In this document: in pieces, positions 1-8,796 of the stretch
How positions within the stretch are numbered: position 1 is the first letter of the stretch
Layout: every line of letters starts with the position of its first letter
Source of the DNA: Desulfobacteraceae bacterium Eth-SRB1
GTDB lineage: Bacteria; Desulfobacterota; Desulfobacteria; Desulfobacterales; ETH-SRB1
DNA length: 64,000 nucleotides
Direction of reading: 5' to 3'
Assembly: GCA_004193555.1 (NCBI GenBank)
Contig: RPGP01000001.1
Coordinates: forward strand, 1,184,102-1,248,101
Made by a program: the position numbers and the translations under genes
The notes under the pieces: model-generated
Databases searched by the model: none
What the model saw: the letters and a program-made list of their open reading frames with translations, nothing else
Told to the model about the DNA's origin: nothing

Positions 1-749
1 GGCATGATTTTACCTCCTATGTTCGGTAATGCTTCGTCTACGGCCGCCTTGATCTCTTCATAACTGATATTATCAGTCGGCGCGGCATTGACAAGATACT
101 TTAATACGGTTTCAATGTATTCTATGCTGGTTTGCTTTTTAGAAAGATCCTTCAAAAGTCTGAGTATTCCTGGAAGATGTCCCCTTAAATCCTCTCTGAA
201 TATGTATTTCATAATAAGGAGAGTTACCCTCAATACAGCGTTGCCCTTGATCTCTTCATCACTGTATCCGGAAGCATCCCAGAGCAGATACTGAAAATCG
301 GGCATAAATGAAACCATGTCCTCAGGATGGTTAAAAAGGCTTTTGAGATTTAATCCGGCTCTCCATCTTTTCTCTCCGTGATAGAAGACTAATGGAATAA
401 TTACTGGAAACCCCGGTGTTTCTCCATTTTTAAGCGACATCTCCCAAATTTTTACCATATATCTAAGAAGATGAAACGCTGTTAAAGGCTCCTGATAACT
501 CTTGTGTTCAAAAAGAATATAAACATATCCTCGTGAACCATCTTTGAGGTATGTCTTTAAAAGTAGATCGGAAAAATACTCTTTAAGGTGCTTGTCTATA
601 AATGTGTCCTTGGTATATTCCAGAGAATCTAAGTCGAGCAGCTTTGTGACATCATGAGGCAGGTAATTCTCAAGAAATTGCTTTGCCGTATTCCCACGCG
701 TAAGGACTTCTTTGAAAAACCTGTCATGAGGATTGATAATATCAGCCAT
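1..749 (-). CDS. Rpn-family recombination-promoting nuclease / PD-(D/E)XK putative transposase, 3' end outside window
   Basis: Translating the minus strand from ATG at 749 (MADIINPHDRFFKEVL) gives an uninterrupted frame of 249 codons to the window edge. The opening NPHDRFFKEVL, followed by FIDKHLKEYFSDLLL and YVYILFEHKSYQEP, is the typical N-terminus and nuclease core of the Rpn family (PF04754, related to PD-(D/E)XK nucleases). In E. coli the members promote RecA-independent recombination and nick DNA. The D...E-H-K arrangement of the catalytic core is visible in the first third. Family members are about 300 residues, so the C-terminus is missing only because of the edge. No partner gene is visible; such genes usually stand alone in accessory DNA. 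Confidence 0.8.
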   Translation of the reverse strand, partial: MADIINPHDRFFKEVLTRGNTAKQFLENYLPHDVTKLLDLDSLEYTKDTFIDKHLKEYFSDLLLKTYLKDGSRGYVYILFEHKSYQEPLTAFHLLRYMVKIWEMSLKNGETPGFPVIIPLVFYHGEKRWRAGLNLKSLFNHPEDMVSFMPDFQYLLWDASGYSDEEIKGNAVLRVTLLIMKYIFREDLRGHLPGILRLLKDLSKKQTSIEYIETVLKYLVNAAPTDNISYEEIKAAVDEALPNIGGKIM

Positions 750-780
750 AAAATAAAATTATCATATCCTTAAGTCAAGT

Positions 781-906
781 TCAAGCGATCTTTTGGATAA
801 GGTAGTCCAAACGGCAAATAGAACCGTTGAAAACATCATCAACATGGTTATATCTTGGTTCGTTGCTCGTTTTGCAGCGAATTTGTTTTTCAAGCTTGCT
901 CAGCAT
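781..906 (-). CDS. possible 41-residue ORF downstream of the XRE antitoxin
   Basis: ATG at 906 lies one base beyond the antitoxin stop (908-910), and the frame runs 41 codons (MLSKLEKQIRCKTSNEPRYN...). The peptide is charged and soluble-looking, but I do not recognise it. Tight spacing suggests translational coupling. It could equally be a remnant or chance frame. Confidence 0.25.
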   Translation of the reverse strand: MLSKLEKQIRCKTSNEPRYNHVDDVFNGSICRLDYLIQKIA

Positions 907-907
907 A

Positions 908-1282
908 CTAAAGAAACCTCTCAATCTGAACGTCAAATATTCTGCTAAGTTTTTTGGCAACAGCTTTACTAATGCTACGCTTGTTGTTTTCCATGTCAGA
1001 AATCTTTTGCCGTGTGAATTTCCCAAGTTTTTGCCCTAACTCCGTTTGGGTTAGTCCAAGATTTTGGCGATAAATTCTTAGAGTATCTCCTGAACTTATG
1101 GTTTTTTTGATGGCTTTATACCAGTGTGTATCAAAAATATTTACAAGTTCTTCATTCTCGTCAACGATCTCAACGTTCTGTCCAAATTCTCGATGAAGAT
1201 ATTCCATGATTCCAGCCGGGATATTTCCTTTGATCTCGAATAGCGTGGTTTTAGTATGGGGCTTTTTCACGACTGCCAACAT
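908..1282 (-). CDS. XRE-family antitoxin (HigA/RelB-like)
   Basis: This 124-residue protein has an N-terminal segment of about 65 residues that may bind the toxin. A helix-turn-helix of the Cro/C1 type follows at about residues 70-120 (LRIYRQNLGLTQTELGQKLG, then RQKISDMENNKRSISKAVAKKL). The gene begins inside the 3' end of the upstream toxin gene with a 32-base overlap, so the pair is co-transcribed with the toxin first, as in HigBA-type modules. Antitoxins of this kind neutralise the RelE-fold toxin and repress their own operon. The start ATG at 1282 is the first in frame and produces the usual length. Confidence 0.8.
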   Translation of the reverse strand: MLAVVKKPHTKTTLFEIKGNIPAGIMEYLHREFGQNVEIVDENEELVNIFDTHWYKAIKKTISSGDTLRIYRQNLGLTQTELGQKLGKFTRQKISDMENNKRSISKAVAKKLSRIFDVQIERFL

Positions 1283-1517
1283 AATACACCTCTATAATTA
1301 TTGTCTCGTTTTGATGTTTCCAGCAAGCCAGCCAGGACATTCCCAGATGACAATGGTATTCTGTCTCGCTGAGTTTGCTGTAGTTCTGCCATGTTGATTG
1401 TTCTGGACCTTTCTCTTTTAAGTCATTTGCCAATACTGCCATTTTCTTTTGTACCCATACAGGGAGTTTTCTTAAGCTTTTTACCACTTTCTTTTTTATG
1501 ACAATATTATATTTCAT
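1251..1517 (-). CDS. RelE/HigB-like toxin
   Basis: An 88-residue basic protein opens MKYNIVIKKKVVKSLRKLP, the usual first strand and helix of RelE/ParE-superfamily toxins. It continues with a central YHCHLG segment and C-terminal strands (IIIEVYYVGSREKAPY). The family folds as a small ribosome-dependent RNase or gyrase inhibitor; which activity applies cannot be read here. It is the first gene of a two-gene operon with the XRE antitoxin at 908-1282. About 150 bases upstream are AT-rich and likely hold the promoter, but no convincing -35/-10 pair stood out. Confidence 0.75.
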   Translation of the reverse strand: MKYNIVIKKKVVKSLRKLPVWVQKKMAVLANDLKEKGPEQSTWQNYSKLSETEYHCHLGMSWLACWKHQNETIIIEVYYVGSREKAPY

Positions 1518-1840
1518 ATATTTTTATGTACCCCTATTAGGGGTACAAGTCAAGGGAAAATTCATATACCTTGTTAATTAGTTAGTGTCTGAACGAAAAC
1601 TATACCTCGGAAGGTTGCAAATTGCGTTTTTTTCGGTGAGCAATGAGCATCAAGAGCAAGGCGCGAAGGTGCGGAATAGCAGGCTATTGCAAGCCTGAGC
1701 AACGTAGCTATTGGTGTTCATGGCCAGCGAAAAACCGCAATTTGTGGCCTTTCGAGGTATAACCAAAGCTGTTATTTCGAGTCTGCCAGAGCCCTTTGGC
1801 GGATTGTCTGGTTCCCATGCTCCAGCGTAGGAACCCATAT
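1518..1840. other. intergenic DNA without recognisable gene
   Basis: This stretch lies between the toxin-antitoxin operon and the long inverted repeat. It contains no start with a credible downstream protein. Its right end carries the outer half of the GTTCCCATGCTCCAGCG hairpin described separately. Confidence 0.5.
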
Positions 1841-1874
1841 GGTATGCATTCCCACGCTGGAGCATGGGAACGAG
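1811..1874. repeat. GTTCCCATGCTCCAGCG hairpin repeat
   Basis: Two inverted copies of a roughly 19-base motif (1811-1829 and 1854-1874) face each other across a 24-base loop containing CATATGG. Single-armed relatives occur at 4478-4511 and 60703-60738 (there CCCACGCTCCAGCG). The dispersed, palindromic, non-coding character marks it as a small non-autonomous repeat family. Confidence 0.75.
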
Positions 1875-2188
1875 AAAAAGATTTCTCCCTTTTGTTAGCG
1901 AAATGATTCATCTGTTTTTTTTAACCAGCACTTCACGACTTGTGCCAAGGACAGGCACAAAGAATATATAGCTTACTGAATTCATACGTGGTTTAAGTAT
2001 TGTCTTAATGCTTGTTTTGGTGCCGTTGTCGAAGCTTAAGGTCTAATATTTCGCTTTAAAAATTTATTTTGGCCCTTGCCCTTAGTTCCCAGGAATGTGC
2101 CAACCTCCATCTTGTCAAGTATTTTCCGGAAAATACTTGACAAACCCTTGTGCTCTTCCTATGCTTCCTGTAAAGTTGGAACGTAATT
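1841..2188 (+). repeat. left arm of a ~340-bp inverted repeat flanking an IS21-like remnant
   Basis: The reverse complement of this arm aligns over nearly its whole length with 4177-4511. Shared blocks include AAGTGCTGGTTAAA, AACAGATGAATCATTTC, GGGCAAGGGCCAAAATAAA and TTAAGCTTCGACAACGGCA. Small indels separate the two arms. The similarity continues up to the IS ends, and on into them. Confidence 0.8.
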
Positions 2189-2339
2189 GTTAGCGGTCAT
2201 TTATAATGACCCAGTAGCGGACAATAAAACTGACCCACCTCAAACAATTAACTTTTACAGGCAGCATAATAAGTATTTGTATTATAATTAATATGTTGCT
2301 TAAAGTTCCTCATAAATCAAATTCTTCAATCTTACTTTT

Positions 2340-2546
2340 TTAACAGGAAACCCGCCCGTTTTCATATTGGAGATTAAATCTTTGTTTTATCCCTTTACTC
2401 AGCCTATGGCTTGCATACATATCAGCAAACTGCAGATACGAGGTTTCGTTATCTTCAGCCTGGCTAACCAGCATTTCCAGAGACTCTGCGATGGAGTTAA
2501 AACGCAAAGAGTTATATTTGTTTATGACTGTTTCAAATGTATTCAT
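2340..2546 (-). pseudogene. istB: istB N-terminal remnant
   Basis: The frame encodes 68 residues (MNTFETVINKYNSLRFNSIA..., then SQAEDNETSYLQFADMYASH). This fits the N-terminal helical region of IstB, the AAA+ helper ATPase of IS21 elements, which is normally about 250 residues. Everything from the Walker A region onward is absent, so it cannot act as an ATPase. It lies just downstream of the istA remnant in the expected order. Confidence 0.6.
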
Positions 2547-2818
2547 GCGCTGTAACCTCCTTGTTGTGATGTCCTGATATCGATACTATACTATATCTGC
2601 TTAAAGCATCGGAGCGAGGTTCTTGATTGTCCGGCCAGGAAAACGGCATATATTCCTTGTTTGTATAAAAAGCCTCAAGATAGTCTCTTATGAACGTAAC
2701 TCTATCGCGGTCTCAGCCAATAACAGTCCAAGAGGATTACGGTTGTTTGGTCGTGAATGCTGTTTTATGCATTCGATTAATCCTGCGACCTGATCTCTGT
2801 AGATTTTGGGAGATGATT

Positions 2819-4090
2819 TTAAAATAGCAATGCTTTTGCCCGGAGCTCATTCCAACAATACGGCCATATCCTCTTCAAAAATCCTTTTATGTTTTTCTTT
2901 TGATGATCACGATAATGGTTTGTGTTTTTTATGATATGCCCTTTACCCTCACAAATATCGTGTTTGGCAATTATATCGCTCGATTCAGGCTTGTAAATTA
3001 TCAGTTTACTGCCGTCCTGTCTTATCATAACAGTTGATGACTGATATATCATGGGAACCGAGTATTTGTTTGACTTGTATGATATCAGAGATGTTTTATC
3101 CACATTCCGCTTCTCGCCATTAACATCAAACATCATCTCCGGCTGCAGGTAAGGCTTCATTTTTGACTGTTCAACAAGAGAATAAAGTTCTTCCGGCTTT
3201 TTCTTTGTTGTGACGTGAATACGCTTGTTTGCAACCGTATCCACCCAACTGCAAAGATCTGTGTTGAGCTGATCAAAAGAATCAAATGTGTCGCCATAGA
3301 AAAAATCGTTCTTTACATATTTTACACCGGATCTTCGACCTTGCCCTGTTTCCGTGGTCATATCCTTCACATACCGCTATCCAGCCGGCCGCAGAAGCAT
3401 ATTGATAAAACCTTTCATTGAACCAGACCTCCTTTGAACTCTCTTTCTGCGGATTGCAGTTTAGTTGGTCATAGACACATTCTTCACAAACACCGTCGCT
3501 ATCTAAAGGCCCCATCATGCATCCTGATAAACATTTCTGTATTAATTGGCCGGATTAGGGAGGCCGCAACATACATTCCACGAAAAGAGTACTACAAAAT
3601 AGACAGTGATAAATTTATCTTCCGCCACCAGGAACATCTCTTGATTCGTGGATCCACCTGGCACTGAACTCCTGAACCATATCTATAACAGGTCTTCATA
3701 ATAGCGTTTCTGCTCACGGCTATAGCTCTGCCTGATTCCGTTTACGTAGCGCCTTACAGACCTGTTAGAGACAGTTAAAACCATCCCCTCATTTTAAGTT
3801 TCTTGATAACAGCAGATAATTTTCACATTTTCGCTACAGGAGATAATATATTCTTTATATTTATCGAGTTCTTTCGTCCGCCCCTGTTTTAAGATATCTG
3901 GTAAGATCTCTTCCTCATTCATTTGCAGGTATCTTCGGATTGTGACTGGATACCTGAAGTTTCCACATTAGCACGGCACGGATAGAATACCCGCTGCCAT
4001 CATCATAGAGCAATTTAATCTTATGAATCACATTCCGTCTTTCATCTGTTCCTATTGAAAATAATGAGGAACTTCCTGGCAAACATACAC
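2819..4090 (-). pseudogene. istA: istA transposase pseudogene (IS21 family)
   Basis: The longest open piece (2819-3370) encodes the C-terminal half of an IS21 IstA: GVKYVKNDFFYGDTFDSFDQLN, then ANKRIHVTTKKKPEELY and the DNA-contact tail. A second frame (3282-3518) gives the preceding part with FNERFYQYASAAGW. Further upstream, pieces in several frames match the N-terminal helix-turn-helix and the RYYE... region. At least three frameshifts break the gene. IstA is the DDE integrase of these elements; here it is clearly non-functional. Confidence 0.75.
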
Positions 4091-4176
4091 TATAATACAA
4101 ATACTTATTATGCTGCCTGTGTTAATTGTTTGAGGGTCATATTGTTCACTGGGTCATTATAAAATGACCGCTAACA

Positions 4177-4511
4177 ATTACGTTCCAACTTCAGGAAGCA
4201 TAGGAAGAAAGTTATTAAAGGTTTGTCAAGTATTCCACTTGACAAGATGGAGTTGGCAATATCTCTGGGAACTAAGGGCAAGGGCCAAAATAAATTTTAA
4301 AGCGAAATATATTAGACCTTAAGCTTCGACAACGGCAAAAATCTCAAACAAGCATTAAGACAATACTTAAACCACGGGCGAATTCACAGTAAGTTATATA
4401 TTCTTGTGCTCGTCCTTGCACAAGTCGAAGTGCTGGTTAAAAACAGATGAATCATTTCCTGCTAACAAAGGAGAAATCTCGTTCCCATGCTCCAGCGTGG
4501 AATGATACCTT
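4177..4511 (-). repeat. right arm of the ~340-bp inverted repeat
   Basis: This is the partner of 1841-2188 in inverted orientation. It ends outward in the CTCGTTCCCATGCTCCAGCG motif, as does the left arm. Copies differ by short indels, for example a shorter A-tract near 4440, so the duplication is not fresh. Confidence 0.8.
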
Positions 4512-4582
4512 CACATATTTTTATGATGGGTGGAGAAAGCTATCGGCTCAAACAAAAAATCAATTTAAACTAAGTGCAGGGG

Positions 4583-4627
4583 GTGGGTCAGTTTTATTGT
4601 CCGGTAGTGGGTCAAAATTATTGTCCA
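4583..4627. repeat. IS21-type terminal repeat copies
   Basis: Two 18-base direct repeats (GGGTCAGTTTTATTGTCC and GGGTCAAAATTATTGTCC) lie 22 bases apart. The first is the inverted copy of the segment at about 2218-2237 inside the left IS end. Multiple short terminal repeats are typical of IS21 ends, so this is probably a leftover end of a related or larger element just upstream of the AbiE-type genes. Confidence 0.55.
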
Positions 4628-4636
4628 TTGACAGTA

Positions 4637-5368
4637 ATGAAAATGAAGATAACAGAAAAAATAAATAGACAAATCAATAAAATGCCCGAGGGTACGACCT
4701 TTAAGTATCAGCAACTGTGTGTTTCAAATAAAGAGTATGGCGCTGCTGCAAAAGCCATTGAAAGACTGATTGCAAAAAAAACAATAAAGCGGATCTCAAC
4801 AGGAGTTTTTTACAAACCCAAAAAAACTTTATTTGGAGAATTAAAACCAGGAGAAGAAGAACTGTTACGTCCATACCTGTTTATTGGGAATAAAAGGATA
4901 GCTTATGTAACAGGTACCGCATTGTATAACAGAATTGGGTTAACTACTCAGGTCCCAAAAGATATAAAGGTTTCAAGCAAGGTTAAGGAAATTCGTACTC
5001 AAATTGGCAATGTTAAAGTGCGGAGGGTAAAAAGTTATATTGATGTTACGAATAACAATTTCTATCTGCTTGAAATACTTGATGTGTTAAAGGATTTCAA
5101 AAAAATCCCAAATTTGGATAAGGCTATGGCTGTCAGCTATCTTTTGAATTTCATAAAAGGATTAAAACAAAAAGAGCTTTTACGTCTTATTCGATACGCC
5201 CTGGAATATCCTCCACGAACCCGTGCATTTCTTGGGGCTTTATTGGAAAAATTAAAAACCGAGCTGGGCACAAATCAATTAAAACAAAGCCTGAATTCGT
5301 TGACGGTTTATGATTTGGGAATAGACAAAAAAATCCTTTCAACAGCACCGGAATGGAGTGTTAAATAA
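4637..5368 (+). CDS. DUF6088/AbiEi-like antitoxin of a type IV toxin-antitoxin pair
   Basis: From ATG at 4637 the protein has about 243 residues. A winged-helix N-terminus (GTTFKYQQLCV...AIERLIAKKTIKRISTGVFYKPK) is followed by a central segment with YVTGTALYNRIGLTTQVP, the pattern of AbiEi-type and DUF6088 antitoxins that bind their own promoter. The frame stays open further upstream into IS-end repeats, so I chose the internal ATG; 4643 is an alternative. The 3' end overlaps the toxin gene by 11 bases, which indicates coupling. Such pairs give abortive infection against phage or stabilise mobile DNA. Role is inferred from family and partner. Confidence 0.75.
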   Translation: MKMKITEKINRQINKMPEGTTFKYQQLCVSNKEYGAAAKAIERLIAKKTIKRISTGVFYKPKKTLFGELKPGEEELLRPYLFIGNKRIAYVTGTALYNRIGLTTQVPKDIKVSSKVKEIRTQIGNVKVRRVKSYIDVTNNNFYLLEILDVLKDFKKIPNLDKAMAVSYLLNFIKGLKQKELLRLIRYALEYPPRTRAFLGALLEKLKTELGTNQLKQSLNSLTVYDLGIDKKILSTAPEWSVK

Positions 5369-6341
5369 ATTGAAACTGCATCAAAATAAAGAGCTTTTGC
5401 AGGATGCTGTATTATCTGCTTCGCAGCGATTTAACATTCCGGAAATTTATGTTGAAAAAGATTATTGGGTAACCTTGGTGCTATATGAAATATTCCATTC
5501 AGATATAGCTGACCAAATTGTTTTTAAGGGCGGAACATCGCTTTCAAAATGTCATAAACTCATTCAGAGGTTTTCAGAGGATATTGATCTGGTTGTATTT
5601 CGCAATAAAGGAGAAAACGACAACCAACTGAAAACAAAGCTTCGAAGCATAAGCAAGGTTGTTGAAAATGTATTGCCTGAAATTCAAGTCGCAGGTTTGA
5701 CAAATAAAAAAGGTAATATCAGAAAAACAGTTCACCGGTATAACAGGCTTTTTGAGGGAAGTTTCGGGCAGGCAAGAGAGCAAATCATACTTGAAGCCAC
5801 CTGGCTTGGGAATTATGAACCGTTTACAAATGAAGAAATAAGTAGTTATGTTTTTGAAGTGATGAACCTCACCGGACAGGAGGCTTTGATCAGGGAGTAC
5901 GGTTTACAGCCATTTAAAGCTCAAGCTTTAAGCATAGAACGAACATTTTGTGAAAAGATAATGAGCCTGGTCCGTTTTTCACAGACGGGTGATCCCTACA
6001 CAAATCTGTCAAACAAAATCAGGCACGTATATGACATCCATCTCATGCTGAGTAATGGATCAATTAAATCTTTTTTTGAAAGCGCTGAATTTTATAAAAT
6101 GTTGGTGAAGGTCGGGAAAGACGATTTTATCAGTTATAAAAATAATAATGCCTGGCTAAAAGAGCACCCCTGCTCAGCATTAATTTTTAAAGATCCGGAA
6201 GTTACCTGGAATCATATCAAATCCACATACCGAACAATTTTTAAAGAATTGGTTATTGGTAAATTGCCTAATGAAAATGATTTAATCGATACTCTTAAAA
6301 AAATTGAAAAGAGAATGCACTCTCTTGCCTGGAAAATTTAA
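5358..6341 (+). CDS. AbiEii/AbiGii-type nucleotidyltransferase toxin
   Basis: This 327-residue protein has the DNA polymerase beta-type nucleotidyltransferase signature: FKGGTSLSKCHKL (about residues 56-68), then SEDIDLVVF with Asp75 and Asp77 as likely metal ligands. Related toxins transfer nucleotides to RNA, and several AbiEii homologues modify the tRNA acceptor stem. The remainder fits the helical C-terminal lobe (IERTFCEKIMSLVRFS). Length is normal and the frame intact. With the upstream antitoxin it makes a complete type IV module next to IS debris, a common setting for mobile defence genes. Phage targets cannot be deduced. Confidence 0.85.
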   Translation: MLNKLKLHQNKELLQDAVLSASQRFNIPEIYVEKDYWVTLVLYEIFHSDIADQIVFKGGTSLSKCHKLIQRFSEDIDLVVFRNKGENDNQLKTKLRSISKVVENVLPEIQVAGLTNKKGNIRKTVHRYNRLFEGSFGQAREQIILEATWLGNYEPFTNEEISSYVFEVMNLTGQEALIREYGLQPFKAQALSIERTFCEKIMSLVRFSQTGDPYTNLSNKIRHVYDIHLMLSNGSIKSFFESAEFYKMLVKVGKDDFISYKNNNAWLKEHPCSALIFKDPEVTWNHIKSTYRTIFKELVIGKLPNENDLIDTLKKIEKRMHSLAWKI

Positions 6342-6424
6342 TGCTTTAATAAAAATATTTTCCAGATAAACCGCAGATGTTTTCGTTGGGGGGAAACTTG
6401 GGAACGCCCTTTACTTTTGCAGTT

Positions 6425-6652
6425 TCAGGCCTGAGGGTCGATTAGTTTGTAGCCCCTTTCTTGTACTATTCTCTCTCCTCGCTTCACAGATAAACTTACA
6501 CCTGATAAGGAAAGATTTAATCGCCTTGATAGTTCAGTCATGTTAATGCCAACATCTCTTACCGCCCAATAACATAATAAACTTCTTGCCTCAACCAGTG
6601 TGCGTTCTTTACCTGTTGCCCAGATATTAAATGGTAGGTGTCTTCCTGGCAC
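6425..6652 (-). pseudogene. C-terminal fragment of a REP-associated-type (Y1/IS200-like) transposase
   Basis: The frame gives VEARSLLCYWAVRDVG followed by NMTELSRRLNLSLSGVSLSV and KRGERIVQERGYKL. This is the DnaA-like helix-turn-helix tail found at the C-terminus of many RAYT transposases. The catalytic HUH/Y1 domain (about 200 residues) is missing; homology ends about 6640, where the archaeal-like patch begins. The MPGRHLPF start is not part of the family. Confidence 0.65.
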
Positions 6653-6746
6653 AAAATTGACTTATATCGATTTTGGAAAAGATGCCCACCTAATATCCCT
6701 CCCCAATTTTTCGTGTTTTCCCCGCGGGGTCGGGAAGAGAGGGTGG

Positions 6747-8120
6747 ATGCTGATTATGGAGGCGACGATTGCGATGATAATTATAAGCGGGGCATTGATT
6801 GCTGTTTATTCGCAGCAGACAGACAGGGGGGTTGATCCTGTTGAATATTATGACAGTTTGCAGGGGCAGATTTTGGCGGATGTTTCGGGAAGAAGTGATT
6901 TGCGGCTGAATGTTTTAAATGTTGAAGAAGAGGATTTCGGGGATGAAAATTTTGTTGCACTGAATGATTTTATCGGGGGGAAAATTCCGGAGGGGTTTGG
7001 CTATTCAATCAGGGTGTGCACTCTTGGCGACGATGCAGACCATTGCAATATGAGGGCGCCGGTTTTTATTGCGACGATGGATGAGGATATTTATGTTGAG
7101 GAAATTATAGTTTCTGCCGAAGTGGGCGAGGGGACAGACGCGATTTATAATCCTAAAAAGCTGAGACTATTTGTCTGGGAGGGGAAAAGTGTCGGGATGG
7201 ATTGCGAGAATAATTGTTCAGTTGAGGGGATGATTTTCAGCTGTTCGGATGACGGAACACAGGTTTTAGAGAGAGAGTGCGGGAATTTTGATAATGATTT
7301 TTGTCTGGAATGGGAAGAAGACGAGGCTAAAGAGATTGGGACATGTGAGGATGGTTATGAGTGTGTTGACGGGTTGGGGATATGCAGGGAGATTTCTAAT
7401 ACTTTTAATCTGACTTGTGAGAAAGAGGAGCCTACTTATATGGGATGCGTGGATGATGATGATGATGCAACTGTGTGTGCTGGAGGTCGGAGACAAGAGA
7501 CTGGGGGATGTGATCCTGGTTTGTTTGGTTATAATGGAGATTATACGACTTGTTGGTATATGGTGGAAGAGACTGTAGAGTGTTCCGAGAATCCGGTCTG
7601 TCCGTCGTCGGAGTGGACGATAAAGAAGAAAGAGAGTTGCGTTCCTCCGAGTTGCATTGATACAATCTGGGCACCTTTGCCCGGGAGTGTTTGCACGGGA
7701 ACAACATTTACACAGATAAGTAATTGCGGAGAAACGAGGAGTGCGGTGGGGACGAAAAATTGTGTGGCGGAGTTGACGGCGAGTTATGAGATGAATTCGG
7801 TTGGGGAATCGGGAGGATATACTTATTATTATTATGATTCAATAATTTCTGAAACTGGTGGAGATGTTGGGGCGATTATAAATTCAAGGCAAAAGTGTTA
7901 TGTTTCTTCTGGCGGAAGCAATTGGTGCAATGATGTAAAAACAAATATTGCTATAGATTATGGAACTAATTATATTTCTCCTGATGGGCAAGTTTCTGAT
8001 CCTATCAATTATGTTTACTTAGAGCAAGGATATAACTATGTGGTAACAGAAACGTTTTGTGGAACTGATGATAATGGGAATAGTGTTCAGACGAGCTATA
8101 GTTTTAGTGTGACGCCTTAA
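6747..8120 (+). CDS. secreted Cys-rich protein resembling DPANN archaeal pilin-like/surface proteins
   Basis: From M at 6747 the product has about 457 residues. It opens with a hydrophobic signal or anchor helix (MLIMEATIAMIIISGALIAV), preceded in frame by GKRGW. An acidic stretch follows, including VEYYDSLQGQILADVSGRSD, then many paired cysteines (roughly 140-340) and a Tyr/Ser-rich tail. The RGW-M-x-I-x-EATIA opening is what I associate with Woesearchaeota/Pacearchaeota envelope proteins, not Proteobacteria. Codon use differs from neighbours (many GGG, GAT and TTT codons). The start is uncertain: the frame stays open to 6600, but upstream residues look non-coding. Assignment to DPANN is inference. 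Confidence 0.6.
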   Translation: MLIMEATIAMIIISGALIAVYSQQTDRGVDPVEYYDSLQGQILADVSGRSDLRLNVLNVEEEDFGDENFVALNDFIGGKIPEGFGYSIRVCTLGDDADHCNMRAPVFIATMDEDIYVEEIIVSAEVGEGTDAIYNPKKLRLFVWEGKSVGMDCENNCSVEGMIFSCSDDGTQVLERECGNFDNDFCLEWEEDEAKEIGTCEDGYECVDGLGICREISNTFNLTCEKEEPTYMGCVDDDDDATVCAGGRRQETGGCDPGLFGYNGDYTTCWYMVEETVECSENPVCPSSEWTIKKKESCVPPSCIDTIWAPLPGSVCTGTTFTQISNCGETRSAVGTKNCVAELTASYEMNSVGESGGYTYYYYDSIISETGGDVGAIINSRQKCYVSSGGSNWCNDVKTNIAIDYGTNYISPDGQVSDPINYVYLEQGYNYVVTETFCGTDDNGNSVQTSYSFSVTP

Positions 8121-8149
8121 GGAAAGATTAAAAATAATAAAATTAAATT

Positions 8150-8759
8150 TTATTTTCCGCCACCAGAACCGCCAGAACCGCCCCCGCCGCCAGAACTTCC
8201 GCTCGCACTCGGTGTATAAATAATAATTCCTTTTCCGTCTTTTATTATTCTGATAATAGTTGAGTTTGCCGTGGAATACCAATTGCCGATGTCGTTTTTG
8301 TTGTGGTCAAGAACGTCGGCTCCGTAGGGAATGTTGTTTGCTTCGGACGCTGTGTCCTGCATTTTTTCCACCAACTCCTGAAGTGATTTACCCTGAGAAT
8401 TTAACGGGTGCCATGATTTCGTGTTGCTTAACGTGTATTTCTTATCCAAACCAAGAATAGCGTCGGGGGAATCTTGTTTTGCCCCTACTAATAATAATTA
8501 TGGTCTGATTTTGTTTTATAATCTCTGAATTCCTGCGTTACTTCTTTACTGGATTTTAAATGTCCGTAATTTCCGAAAAGACCGCCGTTGTTTCCTGTGG
8601 TCGCACAGCCGAAAAGAGAACTTCCTAAAAATACACCAGCAGAAGCTATTTCTGCCAGACTTTTCGCATTAACCTTTGTGGCAAAAATTTCTCCGATTAC
8701 CCCTTTTTTGCTACATAATTATTAAATCTTTTCCTTAATGATGTTCTTTGATTTTTCAT
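8150..8759 (-). pseudogene. frameshifted lipoprotein-like gene, archaeal-looking
   Basis: Three pieces in different frames read as one protein. ATG at 8759 begins MKNQRTSLRKRFNNYVAKKG and then meets a stop. The second piece carries IASAGVFLGSSLFGCATTG, a lipobox-like segment ending in Cys. The last piece (about 8497 to 8150) contains DAILGLDKKYTLSNTKSWHP and ends in a Gly/Ser tail. The breaks fall at an A/G homopolymer run and at a TTATTATTA run, so they are either decay or sequencing indels. The gene is convergent with the Cys-rich gene and shares its unusual style. No function recognised. Confidence 0.5.
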
Positions 8760-8796
8760 TGTTTTTATACCCTCGCTTAAACCATTTTGTAATAAT

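Larger units (their letters stand above)
2189..4176 (-). mobile_element. decayed IS21-like insertion sequence
   Basis: The element is bounded by inverted ends beginning TGTTAGCGGTCATT (left at 2189, right ending at 4176), followed inward by a shared block through GTTAATTGTTTGAGG and GGCAGCATAATAAGTATTTG. On the minus strand it carries an istA remnant and then an istB remnant, the standard IS21 order. Many frameshifts and stops show it is inactive by itself. No direct target duplication is evident, because the flanks are inverted copies of one another. Confidence 0.75.

Noticed and set aside
1708..1911. Short frames across the GTTCCCATGCTCCAGCG hairpin
   Set aside because: They read through a non-coding repeat present in other intergenic sites.
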